Assembly: GCA_910586285.1 (NCBI GenBank)
Contig: CAJUGR010000030.1
Location: 1 to 16,292, forward strand
Direction: 5' to 3'
Length of the DNA: 16,292 nucleotides
DNA from: an uncultured Erysipelotrichaceae bacterium
GTDB lineage: Bacteria > Bacillota_I > Bacilli_A > Erysipelotrichales > Erysipelotrichaceae
In this document: positions 1 to 6,196 of the stretch, piece by piece
How positions within the stretch are numbered: position 1 is the first letter of the stretch
How the letters are laid out: each line of letters opens with the position of its first letter
Notes under the pieces: model-generated
What the model was told of the DNA's origin: nothing
Database searches by the model: none
The model's input: the letters and a program-made list of their open reading frames with translations, nothing else
Position numbers and translations under genes: made by a program

Positions 1-20
1 TCGATTATAAGTTAATTAGT

Positions 21-89
21 GAGTGGAGTTCGTTTAGAACTCCCAACTCGCTCCAGTGACGTTTCTGTTCGAACTTTTATAGTTTGAAC
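21..89 (+). other. Two stem-loops with ACTCGCTCC motif, likely structured RNA 3' part
   Basis: GGAGTTC (25-31) pairs with GAACTCC (37-43) around a GTTTA loop, and an outer GAG (21-23) can pair with CTC (47-49). The motif ACTCGCTCC follows at 46-54. A second stem pairs GTTCGAAC (67-74) with GTTTGAAC (82-89), with one G-U pair. A strong terminator follows at 101-126. The same order (hairpin, ACTCGCTCC, terminator) recurs at 2903-2966. The segment may be the end of a leader, a small RNA or an mRNA 3' end whose start lies outside the window. No known RNA family is recognised. Confidence 0.4.
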
Positions 90-100
90 TTGAGATACAT

Positions 101-126
101 ATCAATCCGTTCGGGTTGATTTTTTT
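101..126 (+). terminator. Rho-independent terminator
   Basis: ATCAATCC (101-108) pairs with GGGTTGAT (113-120), eight pairs with one G-U, around a GTTC loop. A run of seven T follows (120-126). It ends whatever transcript enters from the left edge. Confidence 0.75.
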
Positions 127-166
127 GTGTTTACAAAAGAATTAACAAGGAAAGGATGTGATTTTT

Positions 167-310
167 ATGATAAAGTTTACTACACAAGAGTTAGAAATGG
201 AAAATAGTCTTAAACAACGTATTGAGTTTATTTGTTAGTTTTGTCATACTCCACCGAAGATTATCAATGGTAGTATCAAACGTATTAACAACCCTAATTT
301 AACCACTTAG
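167..310 (+). pseudogene. Stop-interrupted small ORF, unidentified
   Basis: An ATG at 167 with AAGGAAAGG upstream opens a 23-codon frame starting MIKFTTQELEMENSLKQRIE. It stops at TAG 236-238. The same frame then reads on without interruption for 23 codons (FCHTPPKIINGSIKRINN...) to a second TAG at 308-310. Read through, it would be a 47-residue protein, so a nonsense mutation in a small gene is the simplest explanation. The family is not recognised. It sits in AT-rich accessory DNA next to other gene debris. Confidence 0.35.
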
Positions 311-375
311 AACCACATAAAATCATTATAAACAATACTACTTTTTTAGCATTTATTAAGAATGTGGCTTAAACA

Positions 376-618
376 ATGACAAACAACTTAAACGAAGAAG
401 AACTAAAAAATATTAAACATTTTTATATTCCAGCAGGTTTGAAATATGAAATTATGGGATTTTTAGATAAAACTATGATGAAAATGGCATCTAAAATGTT
501 AGAAAAAAGAACAATAAAAAAAGAAGATATAGTTATGCAGAATTCTATAAAAAAGTCTTATGATATATCAGGCAAAGAAATAATAAAACCTTTAATAGAA
601 TATGTTAAATCCTTTTAG
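376..618 (+). pseudogene. Flavodoxin-domain protein, C-terminal fragment
   Basis: The 80 encoded residues resemble the C-terminal third of the flavodoxin-domain (Flavodoxin_5, HemG-like) proteins of Firmicutes. They show the HFYIPAGLKYEIMGFLDKTM segment, a basic stretch and the closing IIKPLIEYVKSF, which match the typical end of that family. Full-length members are about 150-170 residues, so the FMN-phosphate-binding N-terminus (T-x-T-G-x-T type loop) is missing. A TAA stands two codons before the ATG in the same frame, and no ribosome binding site is visible, so this is probably a 5'-truncated remnant that is not expressed. Family assignment is from remembered motif style, without alignment. 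Confidence 0.55.
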
Positions 619-661
619 AAGCATTACGATTTACAATTTATCAAGCAAATCCTATATTTAG

Positions 662-686
662 ACAGATTTTATAATTCTGTTTTTTA
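662..686 (+). terminator. Weak possible terminator after flavodoxin fragment
   Basis: ACAGA (662-666) can pair with TCTGT (676-680) around a nine-base AT-rich loop, followed by a T-run to 685. The stem is only five pairs, so termination is uncertain. Confidence 0.3.
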
Positions 687-688
687 TA

Positions 689-731
689 TTGACAAATTTG
701 TATATACTGTATATAATGTATATGTACAAGC
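689..731 (+). promoter_or_regulatory. Sigma-A promoter and probable GntR auto-operator
   Basis: Consensus TTGACA (689-694) and TATAAT (712-717) are separated by exactly 17 bases, 25 bases upstream of the GntR start codon. Lying over the -10 and start site is an imperfect dyad: TTGTATATAC from 698 and GTATATGTACAA ending at 731. YtrA-type GntR regulators usually repress their own operon from such a site, so autorepression of the ABC transporter operon is inferred. Confidence 0.75.
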
Positions 732-741
732 GAGGTGAATT

Positions 742-1116
742 ATGGAAATTATAATCAGTAATTCAAGTGGTATTCCAATTTATGAACAGATAAAAGAGCA
801 AATTAAAGCTAAAATTATTTCAAATGAATTAAAAGTAAATGAATTATTGCCATCTATTAGATCTCTTGCCAAAGATTTAAGATGCAGTGTCATAACAACT
901 AAAAATGCTTATGAAGAGTTAGTACATGAAGGATATGTTATAAATGTTCCATCAAAGGGTTTCTATGTGGCTGAAATAAACGATGAAGTTGTTCGTGAAG
1001 AATTGCTAAATAAAATAGAATTATTATTAGATGAGGCAGTTCGTATTGCAAAACTAAATAGTGTTGACAAGAAAACAATATTAGAAATGATAAATATTTT
1101 GTACGAGGAGGAATAA
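742..1116 (+). CDS. GntR family transcriptional regulator (YtrA-like)
   Basis: This 124-residue DNA-binding repressor has a winged helix-turn-helix at about residues 10-75. It includes PIYEQIKEQIKAKII, ELLPSIRSLAKDL and TTKNAYEELVHEGYV, the classic GntR signature. Only a short helical tail of about 45 residues follows, with no FCD or UTRA ligand domain. That length and layout fit the YtrA subfamily, whose members usually precede and repress an ABC transporter operon, often induced by cell-wall-active peptides. The start follows GCGAGGTG. Its stop codon overlaps the ATPase start by one base, so the genes are translationally coupled. The ligand is unknown. Confidence 0.92.
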   Translation: MEIIISNSSGIPIYEQIKEQIKAKIISNELKVNELLPSIRSLAKDLRCSVITTKNAYEELVHEGYVINVPSKGFYVAEINDEVVREELLNKIELLLDEAVRIAKLNSVDKKTILEMINILYEEE

Positions 1117-1976
1117 TGATGAATAATATTTTAGAAGTTAAAAATCTATCAAAAGAATATAACGATTTTGAGTTAAAGAATGTTAGTTTTGAGTTACCAA
1201 AAGGAATGATTTTGGGATTCATCGGTGAAAATGGTGCTGGAAAAACTACAACAATTAAATCTATTTTAAATATAGTGAATGATTATACTGGTGAAATAAA
1301 TGTATTTGGTATGAATAATAGGAAAAATGATAAAGCTGTCAAGGAAGATATAGGAATAGTGTTAGATGATATGTTTTTTCCGGAAATTTTAAATCCTACA
1401 GATATAAATGTAATTATGAAAGATATTTATGTAAATTGGGATTCAAAATTATATTTTAAATATTTAAAAGAATTTTCATTACCCACAAATAAACAAATTA
1501 AAGCTTTTTCAAAAGGTATGAGAAAAAAACTAGAAATAGCAACTGCTCTTTCGCATCATCCCAAACTTTTAATACTTGATGAACCAACTAGTGGTTTAGA
1601 TCCTGTTGCTAGAAATGAAGTTATAGATATTTTTCAAGACTTCATTCAAAATGAAGAATGTTCTATATTGCTATCAAGTCATATTACAACTGATTTAGAA
1701 CATATTGCTGATTATATAGTATTTATTAATAAAGGTGAAATATTACTATCTAAAACAAGAGATGAATTATTAGAAGAATACGGTATTGTCAAATGTACTG
1801 AAACTGAATTTAAAAAAATAAATGATAGTGATCTTATTAGATATAGAAAATCTAAATATGAATATGAAGTATTAGTTGAAAATAAGAAAGAATTTAATAA
1901 AAAATATAGTATTAATACAATAGATAAGATAACACTTGAAGATCTTATGGTAATGATGATTAAAGGAGTGAAATAA
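1116..1976 (+). CDS. ABC transporter ATP-binding protein
   Basis: This 286-residue cytoplasmic ATPase subunit is expected to pair with the permease that follows. Visible motifs are Walker A GENGAGKTT (about 37-45), a degenerate signature FSKGMRKK (about 131-138), Walker B LLILDEPTSGLDP (about 151-163) and the H-loop SSH. About 70 residues beyond the nucleotide-binding domain resemble the extension of YtrB/BcrA-type ATPases. A GAGGAGG ribosome binding site lies inside the end of the regulator gene, and two tandem ATGs (1116 and 1119) are possible starts. The operon arrangement suggests export or resistance linked to envelope stress. The substrate cannot be told from sequence. Confidence 0.93.
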   Translation: MMNNILEVKNLSKEYNDFELKNVSFELPKGMILGFIGENGAGKTTTIKSILNIVNDYTGEINVFGMNNRKNDKAVKEDIGIVLDDMFFPEILNPTDINVIMKDIYVNWDSKLYFKYLKEFSLPTNKQIKAFSKGMRKKLEIATALSHHPKLLILDEPTSGLDPVARNEVIDIFQDFIQNEECSILLSSHITTDLEHIADYIVFINKGEILLSKTRDELLEEYGIVKCTETEFKKINDSDLIRYRKSKYEYEVLVENKKEFNKKYSINTIDKITLEDLMVMMIKGVK

Positions 1977-2614
1977 TGAAAGGATTAATAAAAAAAGACT
2001 TTTTACTTGTAAAAAGCAACATTAAAGTTTTAGTGATTTTATTTATTGTGATTGGCTTTATGTCCTTTACCTTTAATGGTGAAATGAATATATCATTTGT
2101 ATTACCATTTATGAGTGTTGTGATTATGCTTTCAACTTTTAGTTATGATGCTTATAATAAGTGGGATGCTTATGTTACTGCACTTCCAGATGGAAGAAAA
2201 AATAGTATTAAGTCAAAATATATAGCTACAATTATTTTACTTTTTATGATTGCCATAGGAGTATCAATAATCACTGCTATAAGTACTTATATTAAAGATA
2301 ATACACTGGATTTTGGAGCGATTTTAGAAATGGTGTTGGTAATGTTATCAACTACAATTATAATGCAATCAATTATGTATCCAGTAATTTATAAATTTGG
2401 GTTAGAAAAGGCTCGTATAGGAATTTTTGTTGGAGCGTTTGGACTTGGATTTCTGGCAAGCTTAATTTCAAAGTATGTTGACTTTAAACCGATTATTCAA
2501 CATTTAGATATGTTAAATAATTATTTGACATTTATATTGCCAATAGTTACAATTATACTGCTGTATATTTCATATAAAATATCAGAGAAAGTATATAAAA
2601 ATAAAGAATTTTAA
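1976..2614 (+). CDS. ABC-2 type transporter permease
   Basis: A 212-residue hydrophobic protein with about six predicted membrane segments: near residues 15-33, 38-57, 80-105, 115-140, 147-165 and 185-205. It begins MKGLIKKDFLLVKSN, a typical start for the short ABC-2 permeases (ABC2_membrane_5 type) that partner YtrB-like ATPases. Its ATG overlaps the ATPase stop in a TAATG junction, showing translational coupling. It would form the membrane pore of the exporter, probably as a dimer. Low GC matches the rest of this operon and differs from the metabolic genes beyond 4380. Confidence 0.9.
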   Translation: MKGLIKKDFLLVKSNIKVLVILFIVIGFMSFTFNGEMNISFVLPFMSVVIMLSTFSYDAYNKWDAYVTALPDGRKNSIKSKYIATIILLFMIAIGVSIITAISTYIKDNTLDFGAILEMVLVMLSTTIIMQSIMYPVIYKFGLEKARIGIFVGAFGLGFLASLISKYVDFKPIIQHLDMLNNYLTFILPIVTIILLYISYKISEKVYKNKEF

Positions 2615-2641
2615 ACATTATAATTTAATAGGTGGTATAAT

Positions 2642-2782
2642 ATGGATAATAAAAAAATAAATTGGATAATTTCAATTATATTTGCATTAGTTTACCTATC
2701 TGTTAGTTTTATATTTGATATTTGGAATTATTCTTGGATTATATGGATTATTTATGCAATTTATAGATCTATGATTAAGTAA
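2642..2782 (+). CDS. Small two-helix membrane protein, 46 residues
   Basis: ATG at 2642 follows TAGGTGG with good spacing and opens a 46-codon frame ending TAA 2780-2782. It encodes two hydrophobic stretches: about residues 8-24 (IISIIFALVYLSVSFIF) and 29-42 (NYSWIIWIIYAIYR). The pattern of aromatic and isoleucine residues resembles two-helix modules found at the end of some Firmicutes HTH and DUF1700-like membrane proteins, but no family can be named. It starts 27 bases after the permease stop, so it is probably the last gene of the operon, perhaps an accessory or immunity-like subunit (inference). Confidence 0.65.
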   Translation: MDNKKINWIISIIFALVYLSVSFIFDIWNYSWIIWIIYAIYRSMIK

Positions 2783-2860
2783 TGAAAATTACGATTTATG
2801 CGAAATATTGTAAAAAAATTTTTAATTCCATAAATGCTTAAAAAGTAGTTTATCATTACT

Positions 2861-2966
2861 AATGACGGAAGATTATAGGTACTCTTTCGTTATTGGAAAA
2901 GAGTTGTAGACAACTACAACACTCGCTCCGAATTGTTAAAATCTCCCATAACCATGGGTGATTTTT
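2861..2966 (+). other. Structured element: two hairpins, ACTCGCTCC motif and terminator
   Basis: AATGACGGAAG (2861-2871) pairs with CTTTCGTTATT (2884-2894), 11 pairs including two G-U. GTTGTAG (2903-2909) pairs with CTACAAC (2914-2920) around ACAA. ACTCGCTCC follows at 2921-2929. AAAATC-T-CCCAT (2938-2949) then pairs with ATGGG-T-GATTTT (2954-2965) around AACC, with a run of T: a terminator. The order matches the segment at 21-126. It could be the end of the transporter mRNA, a separate small RNA or a leader-type attenuator. The rest of 2783-3140 contains no gene I can support. Confidence 0.5.
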
Positions 2967-3137
2967 ATATTCTTGGTCTTGGTGAGCCACAATATTTAAT
3001 TTATTTGTAACCATAAAAGCAAAATTGTATGCTTATAAAACTTCTCAGAATCGCTTTATTTAACGATCATGATATGATGACTCGATGCTTAATGATTTTA
3101 TTATGAATAACTTTAAATAATTTGTTATCGCTATATA

Positions 3138-3184
3138 AAAAACGAGCGAAACGCCTATCCGTTTTGTAGGGTTCGCTGTTTTTA
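3138..3184 (-). terminator. Bidirectional terminator below the S66 gene fragment
   Basis: On the minus strand AGCGAA..CCTA (3167-3177) pairs with TAGG..TTCGCT (3145-3157), with a small bulge, followed by CGTTTTTT. On the plus strand the stem is followed by GTTTTT, so it can work in both directions. It lies about 70 bases past the stop of the LD-carboxypeptidase fragment and is presumably that gene's native terminator. Confidence 0.7.
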
Positions 3185-3245
3185 TGTTTGTCGGCGCAAA
3201 GCATTATGTAAAATTACTCATGGTTATCTTATCATTGATGATGCT

Positions 3246-3590
3246 TTATGATTGGGTCACAGTTTCCGCAATGATAATTATCTTATGGGTAAAATCGACT
3301 TGTACGTTTGTTCCTAAGGGCAGTATCCCAATCGGTCCCGCATGGCCGACATTCACATTATACAATACCGGTAAGTACTCCTGATGAAACTCTTTTAGCA
3401 CTTTTTTATATACGGCTTTATACTCTTCATAATATACTTCTGCCTGAGGCTTGCCGACAATGATTCCGCTGATCTGATCGAATATTCCCTGAACACCTAA
3501 ATTTCTTAAATAATAAGTGACCTGATTGGGAGTCGGTTTTTCTCCGCTTGTATTATCACACTGTGCGTTTACTGATGGGGGGGGACTCAC
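3246..3590 (-). pseudogene. S66 LD-carboxypeptidase (LdcA/MccF family), C-terminal fragment
   Basis: The minus-strand frame carries the C-terminal domain of peptidase S66. It shows SGEKPTPNQVTYYLRNLGVQ, GIFDQISGIIVGKPQ and YNVNVGHAGPIGILPLG. The His of GHA is the family's catalytic histidine. Intact proteins are about 300-350 residues with the nucleophile Ser in the N-terminal half; here only about 100 residues of homology remain and the Ser and Glu are absent. Recognisable homology starts near 3550. Before it come a few unrelated codons and a run of eight G on the plus strand (about 3577-3584), marking a breakpoint. GC content is visibly higher than the flanks, like the chromosomal genes after 4380. 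It is interpreted as a host gene cut by insertion or deletion. Confidence 0.75.
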
Positions 3591-3816
3591 CAGTAAAAAA
3601 TAAGTTCATTGATATTTGATATGTTTGTTATATCGTTTATCTTGATTTAAAGAAATATCATTTGCTGCATAAATTGTAATTTGTATCAATAGTTATCCAT
3701 TTTATTTTGACTTCTTCTAACTTATAAATATGTAAAATGCATTATTAAAACTAATTCTACAAATACAATAATTATACCTGTGCCACTTTCTCCACCATTC
3801 CAAATTGTATTTTGTA

Positions 3817-4000
3817 TTATAGTGGTGGAAAAGTATTCTTTTTATTACTAACGATTATCTTATATGGTTCTTGAACACTTAGGTTTGTTTTATCAAATGT
3901 CCGTCTATAAACTCAACTTCTAAGTTTCCCATGCTAACTTTCAATTTAGTTTCTTTTTAATTTCACAAGGATATTCTAAATTTTCTATGGTCTTTTTCAT
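3817..4000 (-). pseudogene. Decayed small gene with two apparent frameshifts
   Basis: On the minus strand an ATG at 4000-3998 opens MKKTIENLEYPCEIK. A shift in the A-rich stretch moves to the frame KETKLKVSMGNLEVEFIDGH. A second shift, repaired by one extra T in CATTTGAT, gives DKTNLSVQEPYKIIVSN and then a stop at 3819-3817. Joined, this would be a coherent protein of about 60 residues with normal composition. An AGGGAG lies upstream. The family is not recognised. The frameshifts are inferred from frame continuity; sequencing error cannot be excluded. The rest of 3600-4020 shows no other gene. Confidence 0.35.
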
Positions 4001-4028
4001 AAAAATTCATCAACTCCCTTAACCAATG

Positions 4029-4056
4029 AAAAAAGCCCATAATATCAAATATTATG
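4029..4056 (-). terminator. Terminator downstream of tRNA-Thr
   Basis: On the minus strand CATAATAT and ATATTATG form a perfect eight-pair stem with a three-base loop (4038-4056), then GGGC and six T (complement of 4029-4034). It is placed about 45 bases after the tRNA 3' end. Confidence 0.65.
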
Positions 4057-4101
4057 AACTTTATGTGTAGTAAATCGCTAAAGAACGACTTATAATCTCA
4101 A

Positions 4102-4176
4102 TGGTGCCGACGAGAGGAATTGAACCTCCAACCTACGCGTTACGAGTGCGTTGCTCTACCATTGAGCCACGTCGGC
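4102..4176 (-). tRNA. tRNA-Thr(CGT)
   Basis: The minus strand folds as a complete 75-base cloverleaf: acceptor GCCGACG with CGTCGGC, D-stem GCTC/GAGC with AATGGTA loop, anticodon loop CTCGTAA, five-base variable loop AGGTT, T-stem GGAGG/CCTCT with TTCAATT loop, discriminator A and an encoded CCA. Anticodon CGT reads ACG, threonine. One A-C mismatch closes the anticodon stem (31-39). The 3' end faces the AT-rich accessory region, the usual geometry for integration at a tRNA gene, although no duplicated 3' end is visible in this window. Confidence 0.95.
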
Positions 4177-4190
4177 ATGAATGCTTTTTT

Positions 4191-4218
4191 GATAGTGAAA
4201 GTCATTACTTCCGCTATC
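4191..4218 (-). other. Leader hairpin of the tRNA-Thr precursor
   Basis: GATAGTGAAAGT (4191-4202) and ACTTCCGCTATC (4207-4218) form 12 positions with one mismatch and one G-U around a four-base loop. It lies between the tRNA promoter and the mature 5' end, so it would be in the precursor leader removed by RNase P. Any role is inferred. Confidence 0.35.
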
Positions 4219-4228
4219 AGCGACTATT

Positions 4229-4257
4229 ATTTTAACATTGATGATAGGAAATTTCAA
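4229..4257 (-). promoter_or_regulatory. Promoter of tRNA-Thr
   Basis: On the minus strand TTGAAA (4257-4252) and TAAAAT (4234-4229) are separated by 17 bases, about 52 bases upstream of the mature tRNA 5' end. Confidence 0.6.
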
Positions 4258-4331
4258 TTCTTTCCTACGCTTTTCATAAAAATTTCCGATTTACTCTGTT
4301 AGAGGCAAACGTTTCAAGCGATCATTTTAGA

Positions 4332-4361
4332 TTGGTAAATATTTCTGATATACGCTATAAT
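4332..4361 (+). promoter_or_regulatory. Promoter of the aldose epimerase gene
   Basis: TTGGTA (4332-4337), an 18-base spacer and a consensus TATAAT (4356-4361) lie 25 bases before the ATG at 4387. The start is preceded by AGCAGGTG. Confidence 0.65.
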
Positions 4362-4386
4362 AGGGTTAAGAAAGCAGGTGTAGAAA

Positions 4387-5247
4387 ATGAAATTGGAAAA
4401 TGAGCGTTATATGATGACATTCTGTACCAAAGGCGGAGAGATGGAATCTTTTTTGGATAAAGAGAGTGGCATTCAATATCTTTATCAGGGTGATACGGAA
4501 TATTGGAGCGGCAAGAATCCCGGCTTGTTTCCGATCATTGGCAATACATACAGTGGAACTTATGAAATTGATGGTAAAACCTATGCGATGAAAAATCACG
4601 GGTTGATACGTTATGCGGATTTACATTGTGTTGAACAGGGTGAAGATGATATCACGTTGGAACTGTGCGATGATGAAGCCACCCGAAAACAATATCCGTT
4701 TCCGTTCTGTTATCAGGTAAGCTATCATCTGGAACAAAATAAGTGTACGATCACTTATCATATTACCAATACAGGCAGTGATGATATGCCGTTTACCTTC
4801 GGTTTACATCCGGGATTTCGATGTCCGTTATGTGAAGGGGAAGCGTTTGAGGATTATCATTTGATGTTTTCTAACGAAGAACACGTAAATCAACTTTTAT
4901 TTGATCCAAACAAGCAAAAACCCGTTCAAAAGAAGAATGTGACAGTACAGGATATTGCGCTTCGTTATGAGTGGATTACCGATGTAAATGTGGTTGTTTA
5001 TGAAAATTGCCGCAGTGCCTATTTAACCTTAAAGGGGAAGAGCCATGGCGTAAAGGTTGCGATTGCGGGCTATCCTTATCTGGCTCTGTGGACACCGAAA
5101 AAGGGTGCGCCGTTTATTTGTATTGAACCATGGTACGGCCATGCGGATTATACGGAAGTGAAAGAGGATTTTTATCACCGTGAGGGAACGATGATTTTAT
5201 CCCCAGGGAAAACTTTTACCACTTCTTATTCGATTGAAGTGTTTTAA
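4387..5247 (+). CDS. Aldose 1-epimerase family protein (LacX-like mutarotase)
   Basis: This 286-residue cytoplasmic galactose-mutarotase-fold protein would interconvert alpha and beta anomers of an aldose. It belongs to the LacX-like branch, shown by NPGLFPIIGNTYSG (about 44-57). Candidate active-site residues are in place: His71 in NHGLIR, His141 in GLHPGF and Glu247 in ICIEPWYGHAD, the expected base and acid pattern. Length is normal for LacX-type proteins and shorter than GalM (about 340). It has its own promoter and stands alone, followed by NagB with a separate promoter, so a general hexose or amino sugar role is plausible. The sugar substrate is not determined. Confidence 0.92.
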   Translation: MKLENERYMMTFCTKGGEMESFLDKESGIQYLYQGDTEYWSGKNPGLFPIIGNTYSGTYEIDGKTYAMKNHGLIRYADLHCVEQGEDDITLELCDDEATRKQYPFPFCYQVSYHLEQNKCTITYHITNTGSDDMPFTFGLHPGFRCPLCEGEAFEDYHLMFSNEEHVNQLLFDPNKQKPVQKKNVTVQDIALRYEWITDVNVVVYENCRSAYLTLKGKSHGVKVAIAGYPYLALWTPKKGAPFICIEPWYGHADYTEVKEDFYHREGTMILSPGKTFTTSYSIEVF

Positions 5248-5355
5248 TCACAAATATGATCAGTTACTATCTTTGCATTCTTCGATGATTCGATGGCGAA
5301 AGATGAGGCTATTGTCAAACATCCCCTAATGATAGCGGGAAAGAGGTTACTTTTA

Positions 5356-5384
5356 TTGAAACAAAGGGGGAAACATGGTATGAT
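5356..5384 (+). promoter_or_regulatory. Promoter of nagB
   Basis: TTGAAA (5356-5361), a 17-base spacer and TATGAT (5379-5384) lie 28 bases before the nagB ATG, which has AGGAGGT at 5398-5404. The 165-base gap after the epimerase shows no clear terminator and no recognised operator. Confidence 0.7.
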
Positions 5385-5412
5385 ATAGACAACAATCAGG
5401 AGGTATGTATCA

Positions 5413-6132
5413 ATGGAAGTATTCGTGTTAAAAGATTATGAAGAGGTCAGTAAAAAAGCCTTTGAGGTGATGAAAAGCGTTGTTAGTGCGAAGCCGGATG
5501 CGGTGCTTGGTTTGGCAACGGGATCAACGCCGCTTGGCTTGTACCGCAATATGATTCAGGATCATCAGGAAAATCAAACCAGCTATGCACAATGCCAGTC
5601 ATTCAACTTGGATGAATATGTAGGATTGCCGCGTGATCATAAGGAAAGCTACTATACGTTTATGCACACGAATTTGTTTTCCGGAATTGATATCAAAGAA
5701 GAGAATGTTCACCTTCCTTATGGAGATTCCAAGGCCGATTGCGAAGCCTATGAAAAGGCAATGGAAAATGTTCATGTAGATATTCAGGTATTGGGTATCG
5801 GCGGTAACGGTCACATTGGTTTCAATGAACCAGGAACGGCTTTTGATGAAGAAACGCATATCGTTACGCTGACGGAAAAGACTCGTCAAGATAATGCGCG
5901 CTTCTTTGATGGTGATATCAATCAAGTTCCGACACATGCGATTACGATGGGTATCGCAACGATTATGAAAGCCGGTAAAATCTTATTGATTGCGACCGGT
6001 GCCAATAAAGCCGATGCGGTGGCAGCGATGATTAACAAGGCTCCGAGTACCGATTGCCCGGCATCCGTATTACAAAATCATAAGGATGTGGTTGTGGTTT
6101 TGGATGAAGCGGCGGCAGCGAAGTTAAAATAA
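5413..6132 (+). CDS. nagB: Glucosamine-6-phosphate deaminase
   Basis: NagB converts glucosamine 6-phosphate to fructose 6-phosphate and ammonia, feeding amino sugars into glycolysis. The 239-residue length matches the Firmicutes type, which lacks the allosteric tail of the 266-residue Escherichia coli enzyme. Motifs are LGLATGSTPLGLY (about 32-44, phosphate loop), FNLDEYVGL with Asp67 and Glu68, and GIGGNGHIGFNEPGT with His134 and Glu139 (catalytic ring-opening site; Asn132 replaces the enterobacterial Asp, as is usual in Bacillus-type enzymes). It has a strong ribosome binding site, its own promoter and a terminator just after the stop. nagA is not in the window. Confidence 0.97.
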   Translation: MEVFVLKDYEEVSKKAFEVMKSVVSAKPDAVLGLATGSTPLGLYRNMIQDHQENQTSYAQCQSFNLDEYVGLPRDHKESYYTFMHTNLFSGIDIKEENVHLPYGDSKADCEAYEKAMENVHVDIQVLGIGGNGHIGFNEPGTAFDEETHIVTLTEKTRQDNARFFDGDINQVPTHAITMGIATIMKAGKILLIATGANKADAVAAMINKAPSTDCPASVLQNHKDVVVVLDEAAAAKLK

Positions 6133-6140
6133 GAAGCAGT

Positions 6141-6172
6141 GAAGGAGGACGATGCGCTCTCCTTCTTTTATA
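6141..6172 (+). terminator. nagB terminator
   Basis: GAAGGAG (6141-6147) pairs with CTCCTTC (6159-6165) around an 11-base loop, followed by TTTTATAT. It begins nine bases after the nagB stop. The hairpin contains a GGAGG and an ATG (6152) that imitate a ribosome binding site and start codon for the next frame. Confidence 0.6.
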
Positions 6173-6196
6173 TCAAAGAAAGAAGGTAGTGAAATC

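Noticed and set aside
3184..3384. Plus-strand frame of 66 codons
   Set aside because: It lies antisense to the clearly recognisable S66 peptidase fragment and overlaps its terminator; no ribosome binding site.
1..4101. Duplicate of the tRNA-Thr 3' end as an att site
   Set aside because: Reading this region I found no second copy of the TTCAATTCCTCTCG segment; any att copy must lie outside the window.
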